The notes under the pieces are model-generated. The model had not been told where the DNA came from, did no database searches, and saw nothing but the letters and a program-made list of their open reading frames with translations. Positions 17,208-25,325 of a stretch of 34,974 bases of DNA are shown here, one piece after another. Both the position numbers and the translations under genes were made by a program. The DNA is from Gammaproteobacteria bacterium. Its GTDB lineage: Bacteria > Pseudomonadota > Gammaproteobacteria > Steroidobacterales > Steroidobacteraceae. Each line of letters opens with the position of its first letter. Position 1 is the first letter of the stretch. The DNA is taken from positions 1-34,974 of the forward strand of contig JAABQQ010000209.1 of the NCBI GenBank assembly GCA_011391405.1, written 5' to 3'.

Positions 17208-19211
17208 ATGGCCCTGCAGCAACTGACCGCAGAACAGGTCCGTACCTGGACCCTCGAACAGAAAGACCGCTGGTGGTTCACCAACGTCTACCGCGGCGAC
17301 ATGGCGCAGCTCACGCTGCGGTCGGCGGTCACCGGTTTCCTGCTCGGCGGCTTGCTCAGCGCCACCAACCTGTACGTCGGCGCCAAGACCGGCTGGACGC
17401 TCGGCGTCGGGCTGACCTCGGTGATCCTGGCCTTCGCGCTGTACCGGGTCTTCTCACGGCTCGGCGCGCGCGACATGACCATCCTCGAGAACAACTGCGT
17501 GCAGTCGATCGCGACCGCGGCCGGCTACATGACGATGCCGCTCACTTCCGGCCTGGCGGCCTATATGTGGGCGACCAACCAGGTCCTGCCGCTGTGGCAG
17601 ATCCTTGTGTTCAACGTTGTGCTGTCGTGCATGGGCGTACTGGTCGCGTTTCCGATGAAGCGTCGTTTCATCAACGACGAACAGCATCCGTTCCCCGAAG
17701 GCCGCGCCTGCGGTGTCGTGCTCGACACCCTTTACCACAGCGGGGCGGCCGCGAAGGGCATGCTGCAGGCGAAGGCGCTCGCCGTCGCAGCGGCGATTGC
17801 CGGATTCACGAGCTTCATCGCCGGCGAGAGCTACATGAAGCTGATCCAGCAGAAGTGGCTGGGTTTCAGCTCGTCCTGGCACCTGCCAGTCAAGCTGGAC
17901 GGCTGGTACTACTGGCTGGTCGAGAAAGGGCACGCGCCGCTGCCGAAGCTCGCGGGCGTGGATATCCGCCAGCTCGCGCTGTCGCCGGGACTCGACCTGG
18001 CGATGATCGGCGCGGGCGGCCTCATGGGTATCCGTGTGGCGTCGAGCCTGCTGCTGGGCGCGCTGCTCAACTTCGTGGTCGTCGCGCCGATCATGATCTC
18101 GCTCGGCGAAATCCAGCCGCGCGAGGGTTCGATCGCGGCCGGCACCGCGGTTTTCGGACGGGCGTATATCCTCAACAACTGGGCGCTCTGGTACGGCATC
18201 ACGATGATGGTGGTGGCTTCGCTCGTTGCCCTGTTCGCGAAGCCTGAAATCTTCGTGGCCGCCTTCAAGAGCCTGCAACGGCGCAGGAACGGGCCGGCGC
18301 AGAACGACCTGCTCCGGGGCATCGAACTGCCGCTGGTGCTCTCCTGGATCGGCGTGCCGGTGTTCGGCGCGATCGGCGTCTGGATGCTGCACGCCTGGTT
18401 CGGTGTGAACTGGGTCCTGGGCGCGCTCGCAATCCCGCTGATCCTCGTGCTGGCGCTGATTGCCGCGAGCAGCACCGCGCTGACCGGCATCACTCCATCG
18501 GCATCATTGTCCAAGATTCCGCAATTCACCTTCGGCGCTCTCGATGCGCGCACGCCGGCACCGAACCTGATGACGGCCGTCATGTCGTCGGAGGTGGCCA
18601 GCAACGCCTCGAACCTGCTCATGGACATCAAGCCGGGCTACATGCTCGGCGCCAAGCCGCGGCAGCAGGCAATCGGCCACGTCATCGGCATCGTCGCGGG
18701 CGCAATCGCGGCCACACCCTTGTTTTTCGTGCTGTTCGGGCTCAACAACTTCGACCCGGCTGCCGGCAGGTCGGTGGCCGACACGATGGTCAGCGATAAG
18801 TTCGCGTTTCCCGGCGCGGTGCAATGGAAGGGTGTTTCCGACCTGGTGGCGGCCGTCTTCGGTGGCCCAGAGGCCAGCGGCCTGCTTACGACGTCGATCG
18901 TCTGGTCGATCGCCATCGCCGGTTTCGCAGCACTCGTCATGGAAGTGCTGCGCATCCGCACAAACAACCGGTTTCCGCTCTCCCCGCTGGCGATCGGCCT
19001 GGGCGTGGTACTGCCGCCGGACTCGTCGTTCATGATGTTCCTGGGCGCCGCGCTGTTCTGGTACGCGGCGCGCAAGCTGCAGTCGCAACCAGGCACGCGC
19101 GCGCACGAAATCTGGGTCGGGTCGCAGGAGCCGATCTGTGCAGGCCTGATCGCGGGCGCCGCGCTCGTCGGCATCGGCGATATCCTGGTCAAGGTCTTCG
19201 TGCTGTCCTGA
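17208..19211 (+). CDS. OPT-family oligopeptide transporter
   Basis: The 667-residue, highly hydrophobic protein has about 14-16 predicted membrane segments. Its conserved blocks match the bacterial OPT/YSL group: a GGLLSATNLYVGAKTGW region near residues 47-63, EGRAC after an amphipathic loop, PREGSIAAGTAVFG, and SSEVASNASNLLMDIKPGYMLGA (split as SSEVASNASNLL and DIKPGYMLGA). OPT carriers use the proton gradient to import oligopeptides, glutathione-like peptides or metal chelates. Length fits the family. The ATG at 17208 lies 53 bases after the rhomboid gene; the frame is open upstream but there overlaps the rhomboid gene. With the S9 peptidase and GGT-family protein it suggests peptide use, although they are not in one operon. 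Confidence 0.92.
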   Translation: MALQQLTAEQVRTWTLEQKDRWWFTNVYRGDMAQLTLRSAVTGFLLGGLLSATNLYVGAKTGWTLGVGLTSVILAFALYRVFSRLGARDMTILENNCVQSIATAAGYMTMPLTSGLAAYMWATNQVLPLWQILVFNVVLSCMGVLVAFPMKRRFINDEQHPFPEGRACGVVLDTLYHSGAAAKGMLQAKALAVAAAIAGFTSFIAGESYMKLIQQKWLGFSSSWHLPVKLDGWYYWLVEKGHAPLPKLAGVDIRQLALSPGLDLAMIGAGGLMGIRVASSLLLGALLNFVVVAPIMISLGEIQPREGSIAAGTAVFGRAYILNNWALWYGITMMVVASLVALFAKPEIFVAAFKSLQRRRNGPAQNDLLRGIELPLVLSWIGVPVFGAIGVWMLHAWFGVNWVLGALAIPLILVLALIAASSTALTGITPSASLSKIPQFTFGALDARTPAPNLMTAVMSSEVASNASNLLMDIKPGYMLGAKPRQQAIGHVIGIVAGAIAATPLFFVLFGLNNFDPAAGRSVADTMVSDKFAFPGAVQWKGVSDLVAAVFGGPEASGLLTTSIVWSIAIAGFAALVMEVLRIRTNNRFPLSPLAIGLGVVLPPDSSFMMFLGAALFWYAARKLQSQPGTRAHEIWVGSQEPICAGLIAGAALVGIGDILVKVFVLS

Positions 19212-19239
19212 GCGCGAGTTCGTCGCGAGGATTCCGTTC

Positions 19240-20013
19240 ATGTTCGACGCCATCGTTGCGGGCGGCAACGCGCTCATCCAGGGCGCCAGCCGGGGCATAG
19301 GCCTGGAGTTTGCGCGACAGTGCCTCGCGGAGCCACGCATCGGACACGTCGTCGCGACCTGTCGATCGCCGCAGGACGCGACCGGTCTTGCAGACCTGGC
19401 CGCTGGACACCCCGGCCGGATGACCGTGCTCCCGCTCGACTCGACCGATGAAGCGTCGATCATCGCGGCTGCGGCGGCCGCCGCCCGCATTGCGCCGCGC
19501 CTGCATCTCGTCGTGAACTGCGCCGGTGTCCTGCACGACGCGGCGCGCGGCATGAAGCCCGAGAAGCGTCTGGCCGACGTGCGTCCCGAGTCGCTCGCCC
19601 GTGCGTTCGCGGTCAACGCCATCGGACCGCTGCTGGTCGCCCGTCATTTCGAGCCTTTGCTGGCGCACCCGCAGCGAGCGGTATTCGCCAGCCTCTCGGC
19701 GCGCGTGGGCAGCATCGAGGACAACCGTCTCGGCGGCTGGTATGCCTACCGTGCATCGAAGGCAGCTCAGAACATGTACACGCGCACCCTCGCCGTCGAA
19801 TGGGCACGCAGTCGGCGCAATGTCATCTGCGTCGCGCTCCACCCCGGCACGACGGACACCGACCTCTCGCGGCCGTTCCAGGCGAACGTGCCGGCAGGCA
19901 AGCTCTTCGGCGTGGACTACGCCGTTGCGCAGATGCTCGGGGTGATCGATCGCCTGCAGTCGGCGGACTCGGGACAGTTCTTCGCCTGGGACGGCGAACG
20001 CATCCCCTGGTGA
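19240..20013 (+). CDS. Short-chain dehydrogenase/reductase (C-factor-like SDR)
   Basis: The 257-residue SDR has a cofactor motif GASRGIG (15-21), NCAG (93-96), and the active-site pair Tyr170 and Lys174 in YAYRASK, with Ser151 or Ser153 upstream. The arrangement and the VGSIEDNRLGGWYAYRASK region resemble CsgA/C-factor-type SDRs, which are cytoplasmic NAD(P)-dependent enzymes of mostly unknown substrate. GAGGA lies about ten bases before the ATG. The TGA stop overlaps the GTG start of truC (GTGA, 20010-20013), so the two are cotranscribed and probably translationally coupled. Confidence 0.9.
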   Translation: MFDAIVAGGNALIQGASRGIGLEFARQCLAEPRIGHVVATCRSPQDATGLADLAAGHPGRMTVLPLDSTDEASIIAAAAAAARIAPRLHLVVNCAGVLHDAARGMKPEKRLADVRPESLARAFAVNAIGPLLVARHFEPLLAHPQRAVFASLSARVGSIEDNRLGGWYAYRASKAAQNMYTRTLAVEWARSRRNVICVALHPGTTDTDLSRPFQANVPAGKLFGVDYAVAQMLGVIDRLQSADSGQFFAWDGERIPW

Positions 20014-20780
20014 CTGAAATCGTGCCGGCAGCTACGCCTGAGACGCTGGCGATCCTGTATCGGGACGAGCGTCTTGTCGTGGTCGACAAGCCATCGGGAC
20101 TGCTGGTGCACCGCTCACCGATCGACCGGCATGAAACCCGGTTTGCGCTGCAGATCCTGCGCGACCAGCTCGGTCAGCGTGTCTACACGATCCATCGCCT
20201 CGACAAGGGCACGTCCGGGGTCCTGGCGTTCGGCTTGAATCCGGACACCGCCCGCGAGTACAGCGCTATCTTTGCGCAGCGCAGTGTCGTCAAGACATAT
20301 GTCGCGCTGGTGCGCGGCTGGCCAGCCGTGGCAGGCACCATCGATCGGCCGCTCGCCGCGGTCGAAGACGAACGCATCGGCCTGCAGTCCGCAGAGCCTC
20401 GGGAATCGCACACGGCATTCAGGCGCATCGCAACCTTCGAACTGCCGGTGTGTGTCGATCGCTACCCCACCTCGCGTTACGCACTGGTCGAACTCACGCC
20501 GCACACCGGGCGTCGGCACCAGTTGCGTCGCCACCTCGCCGGCGAGTCGCATCCGATCGTGGGCGATTCGACCTATGGCAAGGGGAAGCACAACCGCCTG
20601 TTTCGCGAGCTGTTCGCTGTGCAGCGACTGCTGCTCGCGTGCACGCGCCTGGAATTCGTGCCACCCGCAAGCGCGACGGCGCTTCGAATCGAAGCGCCGC
20701 TCGCTCTGGAATTTGCTGCGCTGCTCACCCGGCTGGGCGCGCAGTACGCCGCGGACCCGCTCAGCTCGTCTTTGCCTTGA
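20010..20780 (+). CDS. truC: tRNA pseudouridine(65) synthase TruC
   Basis: TruC isomerises uridine 65 of certain tRNAs to pseudouridine. The 256-residue protein matches E. coli TruC in length and in several blocks: ILYRDERLVVVDKPSGLLVH (15-34), the catalytic HRLDKGTSG with Asp65, and VKTYVALVRGW. The HTGRRHQLRRH block near the C-terminus is the RluA-family RNA-binding motif. The GTG at 20010 is chosen because it yields the normal N-terminus and overlaps the SDR stop by four bases; a longer frame from 19800 would be antiphase to the SDR. Its last 20 bases overlap tail-to-tail with the TPR gene. Confidence 0.94.
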   Translation: MTEIVPAATPETLAILYRDERLVVVDKPSGLLVHRSPIDRHETRFALQILRDQLGQRVYTIHRLDKGTSGVLAFGLNPDTAREYSAIFAQRSVVKTYVALVRGWPAVAGTIDRPLAAVEDERIGLQSAEPRESHTAFRRIATFELPVCVDRYPTSRYALVELTPHTGRRHQLRRHLAGESHPIVGDSTYGKGKHNRLFRELFAVQRLLLACTRLEFVPPASATALRIEAPLALEFAALLTRLGAQYAADPLSSSLP

Positions 20781-21423
20781 CCTTCGCCGCCAACGTGGCG
20801 ATTTCGCCGCGACGACCCTTGTCCGCCGCTTCGCGACCCGGACGCGGCGCAGCCTTGCCGGCCTTGGCGAGGTACTGCAGCGCTTCCGGGTAGCGGCCCT
20901 GCTCGAACAGATACTCGGCATAGAAGTAGTTCGGGTCGATGCCGTTCGGGTTCAGCTTGAGCGCCTGCTGCAGCAGCGCATCAGCCTTTTCGTCGTTCCC
21001 GAAGCCGACCGGAAAGCCCGGTACTTTGTAGTACAGGGCGCCGAGGCTTGTGTAGGCCGAACCGTCGAGCGCGTTCGGGTCGAGCTTGAGTGCCGCCTCG
21101 AGATTGCCCCGCGCCTCCTTGCACAGCGAGAGCGCGCCGAGCCCGCCCTTCGCCCCCGCGTAACTGCTCTCGATGATGCCTTCCCAGATCAGCGCCTCCG
21201 GTCGCGCGGGGTTCTGGTGCGTGAAATTTTCGGCCCGTTTCTCCAACTCATCGAATGCCTTGGCCCGCTCGTCGCCCGCCGGCATCTCGTAGTTCACCCT
21301 GGCCCAGGCCTGCTGGATCGACAGCAGCTCGGTATCAAAGGCGGGGTTGGCAGGCGCTGCTGCGGACAGCGAACCGGCGAGCAGGCTCGCGCAGAAGAAA
21401 ACGACGTTACCTGCGTGTTGCAT
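20761..21423 (-). CDS. TPR-repeat periplasmic or lipid-anchored-type protein
   Basis: The 220-residue protein has a signal peptide (about 1-23, SAAA before PANPAF) and helical repeats with TPR spacing: ALIWEGII, ARGNLEAALKLDPNAL, ADALLQQALKLNPNGI and YAEYLFEQGRYPEALQYLAKA. TPR folds mediate protein contacts. There is no lipobox: the Cys in the hydrophobic stretch (FFCASL) is not followed by a lipobox-like context. It is the last gene of the five-gene minus-strand operon that starts with the thermostable-hemolysin-family gene, nine bases after the SDR stop, so it probably serves that system. TGAGG upstream of the ATG supports the start. The C-terminus overlaps truC by 20 bases. Confidence 0.85.
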   Translation of the reverse strand: MQHAGNVVFFCASLLAGSLSAAAPANPAFDTELLSIQQAWARVNYEMPAGDERAKAFDELEKRAENFTHQNPARPEALIWEGIIESSYAGAKGGLGALSLCKEARGNLEAALKLDPNALDGSAYTSLGALYYKVPGFPVGFGNDEKADALLQQALKLNPNGIDPNYFYAEYLFEQGRYPEALQYLAKAGKAAPRPGREAADKGRRGEIATLAAKVKAKTS

Positions 21424-21432
21424 GGTTTTTCC

Positions 21433-22260
21433 TCAGGACTGCGTGACACGCTCAGCGACAGCGGTCGCGGCGTGACGACGGATGACGGGAAGCTGCTTGC
21501 GGAGCGAGCCGTCGACGACTCCCGGCAGCAGCGCATTGATGCGGACGAACAGCTTCTCGGGCCAACCGAAGACGGCGCTGGTCTTGCCGGCCTCGAGCAT
21601 GGCGCAGGCAGCGGCTGCCACTTGCGCGGGCGGATCCATCGCGACCTTCAGCTCGACGTTCATGCGGTCGACGGCCGCTGCATTCATGCCGGTCTTCGTC
21701 GCGCGCGGCGCGAAGTAGTGCACGCCGATCTTCGAATCGGCCAGCTCGCGTCGCAATGCTTCGGTGAAGCCGCGCAGCGCGAACTTGCTGGCGGAGTACG
21801 CAGTGAATCCGGGATAGCCCAGGCTGCCGAACACCGAACCGATGTTGAGGATCGCACCCATGGGTTGCGAGCGCAGCGTCGGCAGCAGCGCCCGCGTCAT
21901 CTGCACCGGTGCAACGGCGTTGATCGCAAACAGCCGCTCGATCGCTGCATCGTCAAGATCATCGAGCATGCCGAAATCACCGCAGCCCGCGTTGTTGACC
22001 AGCACGTTGATGCCGCCGCCGCCCCAGTGACTCGCTGCTGCGACCACTCGTGCGCGCCCCTCAGCTGTCGCAAGATCGGCCGCAATCCAGTCGACACGCG
22101 TCGAGCGGCCGCCGAGTGCCTGCGCGGCGCGCTCGAGCGCCTGCGCATTCCGGCCCACGAGCAGCACGCTTGCACCGCGACCATGCAGTTCCCGCGCCAG
22201 CGCACAGCCGATGCCACTGCTGGCGCCGGTGATCAACGCCCGCATCTCTGCGGCTTTCAT
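21433..22260 (-). CDS. Short-chain dehydrogenase/reductase of the hemolysin-family operon
   Basis: The 275-residue classical SDR has TGASSGIG (11-18), NNAG (89-92), and the catalytic set Ser142, Tyr155, Lys159 (YSASK). The C-terminal 60 residues (WPEKLFVRINALLPGVVDGSL) resemble acyl-chain-acting SDRs with an amphipathic tail, so a 3-ketoacyl or fatty substrate is plausible. Its ATG overlaps the stop of the diiron-protein gene by four bases (ATGA, 22257-22260), indicating translational coupling. The frame extends upstream to 22617, but that part is antiphase to the diiron gene. In context it may reduce a carbonyl formed or activated by the ligase and diiron protein; that is inference. Confidence 0.9.
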   Translation of the reverse strand: MKAAEMRALITGASSGIGCALARELHGRGASVLLVGRNAQALERAAQALGGRSTRVDWIAADLATAEGRARVVAAASHWGGGGINVLVNNAGCGDFGMLDDLDDAAIERLFAINAVAPVQMTRALLPTLRSQPMGAILNIGSVFGSLGYPGFTAYSASKFALRGFTEALRRELADSKIGVHYFAPRATKTGMNAAAVDRMNVELKVAMDPPAQVAAAACAMLEAGKTSAVFGWPEKLFVRINALLPGVVDGSLRKQLPVIRRHAATAVAERVTQS

Positions 22261-22949
22261 GCGCGCAGCCTCGCCGGGGCGGCATCCCGCTTCGCGGCGA
22301 CGTCCGCTTCGAGGCTCCGAAACATGTTGCCGTAGAGCCAGAACACGCCCTTCGCGCAACGGATGACCGCCGCGCGATCTGCTTCGTCCGTCAGGCGACC
22401 GAGAATGCTCTCGAGATCGCCCACGTGCTCCTGGTCCAGCTCGCCGTGGCTGCGCAGGTAGCTGAACGCCCCGGTCGGCAGCTGCAGCATCTGCTGGATG
22501 CGGTCCGCCGCATTGAGCGCGAGCGCCACGCTGGTGCCTTCGAGCACGAACACCATGCCGAAGAAGCCGAGCGGATTGCGGCGCTCGATCGTGTCGTACG
22601 CGTAGGCGACCATGCATTCGGTCGCGGTCGACGGCGGCAAAGCCGCGGCCGCCTGGCGATCGCCGCCCGCGTGCTCGATGTCATTGAGGATCCACTGCTC
22701 GTGGCCCTTTTCCTCGTCGAGGTAGTGCAGGACCGCCTCGCGCAGCCACTCGTGCCGCTCCGGCAGGCGCGCGCCGACCGCCATCAGCAACGGCACGGTG
22801 TGACGCACGTGATGGTAGGCCTGCGTCAGGAATTCGACGTACAGGTCGCGGGTAATGTCGCCGGCGAGTGCGCGCTGGATGGCGGGCGCCGCCAGCAGGT
22901 AGTTACGGTCCGCGACGGTGTCGCGCTGCAGTTGCTGGTACAGGTGCAT
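22257..22949 (-). CDS. Haem-oxygenase-like diiron protein (TenA-like / iron-containing redox enzyme)
   Basis: The 230-residue, all-helical protein resembles the TenA/PqqC/haem-oxygenase fold. Candidate metal ligands are Glu80 and His83 (DEEKGHEQW), Glu137 (FVLEGTS), His168 and Glu170, Asp172, His175 and Asp178 (LDQEHVGDLE). This ExxH plus HxxD pattern is what the newer HDO diiron oxygenases and oxidases show (UndA, SznF and BesC are named relatives). TenA proper needs a nucleophilic Cys, and none is obvious in the expected place. HDO enzymes oxidise small amino or fatty acids, including decarboxylation to alkenes. Gene position, between an AMP ligase (20 bases upstream) and an SDR (4-base overlap), suggests it acts on an activated acyl or amino acid. 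The exact reaction is unknown. Confidence 0.82.
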   Translation of the reverse strand: MHLYQQLQRDTVADRNYLLAAPAIQRALAGDITRDLYVEFLTQAYHHVRHTVPLLMAVGARLPERHEWLREAVLHYLDEEKGHEQWILNDIEHAGGDRQAAAALPPSTATECMVAYAYDTIERRNPLGFFGMVFVLEGTSVALALNAADRIQQMLQLPTGAFSYLRSHGELDQEHVGDLESILGRLTDEADRAAVIRCAKGVFWLYGNMFRSLEADVAAKRDAAPARLRA

Positions 22950-22969
22950 CGATGGATTCCGGAGCTAGG

Positions 22970-24451
22970 TCAGGACGCGACTTCGGTGTGATACAGGTTG
23001 TCGAGCAGCGTGCCGAGACGTGCATGGATCTGCTGGCGGCGCAGCCGGCCGTTTGCCGTCAGCGTACCGTCGGCAGGCGTGAAAGGACCGGGCGCGCGCG
23101 CCCAGCGGCGGACCTGCGCGTAGTTCGGCAGTACCGCATTCGCCGCAGCGATGGCGGCTTCGACAGCAGCGTCGGGATTCTCGTGTGCAGACGCCCCGAC
23201 CAGCGCGACGACGTATGGGCGTGACTCGCCATGGACCAGCACCGGCCGACCGCCGAGGCGCTGCGAGATCTCACACTCGACCCATTCCGGCGATACGTTG
23301 CGGCCAAGGCTGGTGATGAACCGATTACCCATGCGACCGTGCAGCTGCAGGTAGCCATCCGCATCGAACACGCCAAGGTCGCCGGTCGCGATTTCGTCGT
23401 GCGGCGCGCGCGGCGGGTCGCCGAGGTACCCAAGCATGGTGTTGCCGGCGACGTGCACCTGCCCGGAGGCATCGACACGCACGCGCACATGCGGCAATGG
23501 ACGGCCGACGGTACCGGCGCGACGTGATGCGGGCGTGTTCAGGCACACGACCGAGGCGCACTCGCTGAGACCGTAACCCTCATAGATCGGGATACCAGCC
23601 GCGTCGGCTCGCTCGAGCAACTCGCGCGAGACTTTCGCACCGCCGACGGCAACGAACTGCAGCGACGCCGGCGGCTGCCAGCCGCGCTCGGCCGCGACGA
23701 CCAGCACCTGCAGCAGTTCAGGCACGAGGATCAGGCTGTTGGGTTGCTCGCGCGACAGAGTCCCGAGCAGCCGGGCCGCGTCCACGCCACCGTAGCTCAT
23801 CCCCGTGACGGAGTTCGGTGGCACGACGCACGTCGCACCGCACAGCAACGGCGCATACAGGCCCGCGACGTTCTCGAGCAGGGTTGCAAGCGGCAGGATA
23901 CAGAGGTGGCGTTCGATGGCGAGCTCACGCGTCGCCCCAGCCACCGACTCCGCGATGGCCTCGAGCGCCGCGCCCGAGAGACACACACCTTTCGGGTTTG
24001 AAGTGCTGCCCGAGGTGTAGGTGATCTTGCGCGTGCCTGGGGGTGCAGACGGTCGCGTTGCCGAGTCGAGCTGGCGGCGGAACCGCTGCAGGCCCGAGAC
24101 AGGCGAGATTCCGTCGGCGCGCCAGCCTGGCAGCAACTCGCGCGCACGCACATCGTCGTCGGTCAGCAACGCGTCGATGCCGGCGTCGTCGAGCGCATGC
24201 GCCACCTGTGCGGGCGTGAACGAACCCGGCAACGGCACCGAGAGCATAGCGCCGACGTGCAGCGCGAGGTCGGCAAGCACCCACGGCACGCCGTTGTCCG
24301 CCAGCACGGCATGACGCTCGGCGCCGCCCTCTCGCAGCCATTCGATCTCGTGCTCGATCAACGCAGGCATGGCGCCATAGGAAACCGTGCGTCGCCCGTC
24401 AACGAGAGCGACAGCGCCCGCAGGCGCAGAGCGCAACGCATCCGCCAGCAT
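22970..24451 (-). CDS. AMP-dependent acyl/aryl ligase (ANL superfamily) with altered A10 motif
   Basis: The 493-residue enzyme has the ANL motifs: A3 YTSGSTSNPKG (145-155), A5 EGYGLSE (291-297), A7 TGDLG (356-360) and A8 GRMGN (372-376). Such enzymes make an acyl-adenylate from ATP and a carboxylate, then usually pass it to CoA or a carrier. The C-terminal A10 site reads LTANGRLRR with Arg469 where the catalytic lysine is expected, so adenylation may be weakened or done differently, or this lineage may use Arg. The ATG at 24451 shares its A with the stop of the upstream hemolysin-family gene (TGATG). The frame is open to 24664, but only the 24451 start fits the family. It lies 20 bases upstream of the diiron gene. 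Confidence 0.88.
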   Translation of the reverse strand: MLADALRSAPAGAVALVDGRRTVSYGAMPALIEHEIEWLREGGAERHAVLADNGVPWVLADLALHVGAMLSVPLPGSFTPAQVAHALDDAGIDALLTDDDVRARELLPGWRADGISPVSGLQRFRRQLDSATRPSAPPGTRKITYTSGSTSNPKGVCLSGAALEAIAESVAGATRELAIERHLCILPLATLLENVAGLYAPLLCGATCVVPPNSVTGMSYGGVDAARLLGTLSREQPNSLILVPELLQVLVVAAERGWQPPASLQFVAVGGAKVSRELLERADAAGIPIYEGYGLSECASVVCLNTPASRRAGTVGRPLPHVRVRVDASGQVHVAGNTMLGYLGDPPRAPHDEIATGDLGVFDADGYLQLHGRMGNRFITSLGRNVSPEWVECEISQRLGGRPVLVHGESRPYVVALVGASAHENPDAAVEAAIAAANAVLPNYAQVRRWARAPGPFTPADGTLTANGRLRRQQIHARLGTLLDNLYHTEVAS

Positions 24452-25143
24452 CAGTGACCCGGCGTCCGGTGCGCGAAGCCGGCCAGCCGATCCGCATCGG
24501 GCAGGTAACCGGCAAACACGCGCGGATCGGTCTCGTAGTAGCGACCCCACGAATCCGCCGCGGTGGCGACGCTCGACGGATCGGCACGGCCGAGTTCGAT
24601 CAGCGGCGCGCCGAATCCCTCGAGAATCTGGCGCAGCGCGCCGGTCGCAGTAAAGACGATCCACGAGTAACGGCGGCTCATCAGGAACACGGGTAACTGC
24701 GCGACCATGCGCACCGCAGCGCGGCAGCTGGCACCGGCGAGGTTACCGACTTCGACGATCTCGTCACGACGGACGGCACGCACCCCGCCGCGATCCACCG
24801 GCGACGACCGCAGGCTTGCAGTCAGTCGTTCCTCGATGGGACGGTCGAGGTACTGCTCGAGGTAGAGCCGGCTTTCGTCGGCACCGCGGATACCCGCGAC
24901 ACCACGCAAATCGCCCTGGCGGTCACGAAACGCGATGAGCGTGGGCATGAACGTGCGGACTGCGGCGCCATGCTTGGCGGCGAATCGGGTCCGGACATAA
25001 GCCTCGAGATCTGCACGGCCCACGTCGCCGGCTCGCACCGGTTGCAGGTGAAGGCTTGCTCCAGGTGTGCGGAACTCGTTGGCAGCCCGCCGGGGCAGCG
25101 TCGTCTTGCGCGAGGCATCGAGCATGAGGTCGGTGGCTTCCAA
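24451..25143 (-). CDS. Thermostable-hemolysin-family protein (T_hemolysin; acyltransferase-like fold)
   Basis: The 230-residue protein matches the family named after Vibrio delta-VPH, a name that probably misleads. Recognisable blocks are RTFMPTLIAFRDRQGDLRGV (about 64-83), LYLEQYLDRPIEE, DEIVEVGNLAG, SWIVFTATGALRQIL and WGRYYETDPRVFAGYL. As I recall, the family resembles GNAT or autoinducer-synthase folds, so N-acyl transfer is possible; this is not shown. It is the first gene of a five-gene operon and starts next to an AT-rich divergent region. The TTG at 25143 has GGGAG five bases upstream; ATG 25125 (Met7) is an alternative without a good Shine-Dalgarno. Its stop shares one base with the ligase start. 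Lysis of red cells should not be assumed. Confidence 0.85.
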   Translation of the reverse strand: MEATDLMLDASRKTTLPRRAANEFRTPGASLHLQPVRAGDVGRADLEAYVRTRFAAKHGAAVRTFMPTLIAFRDRQGDLRGVAGIRGADESRLYLEQYLDRPIEERLTASLRSSPVDRGGVRAVRRDEIVEVGNLAGASCRAAVRMVAQLPVFLMSRRYSWIVFTATGALRQILEGFGAPLIELGRADPSSVATAADSWGRYYETDPRVFAGYLPDADRLAGFAHRTPGH

Positions 25144-25235
25144 GTCCGCTCCCGGGGTGGTGACAGCCCGCTTTGCTGCGCGGACAGCGGTAAGACGGTC
25201 GCTGGCAGGAAAATCAATCGCACCAGATAAATCCT

Positions 25236-25255
25236 CATAATTTCATAGAGTTATG
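25236..25255. promoter_or_regulatory. Possible operator: inverted repeat in the divergent T_hemolysin / sigma-factor region
   Basis: In the 182-base gap between the divergent genes, CATAA and TTATG form perfect five-base arms around a ten-base spacer. The surrounding 50 bases are unusually AT-rich for this genome, as promoters are. A regulator dimer could bind here, but arms this short occur by chance; no strong -35/-10 pair is seen on either strand. Confidence 0.25.
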
Positions 25256-25325
25256 ACCGTCGGTCGTGCCCATGCAGAAGCGCGATTGATTTGCGGCGGC
25301 GGTCGCGTCTTACTCGCATGCCACG

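Noticed and set aside
24451-25143. Pore-forming haemolysin toxin
   Set aside because: The family name derives from one Vibrio protein; operon context and sequence blocks suggest an enzyme, so a toxin function is not claimed.
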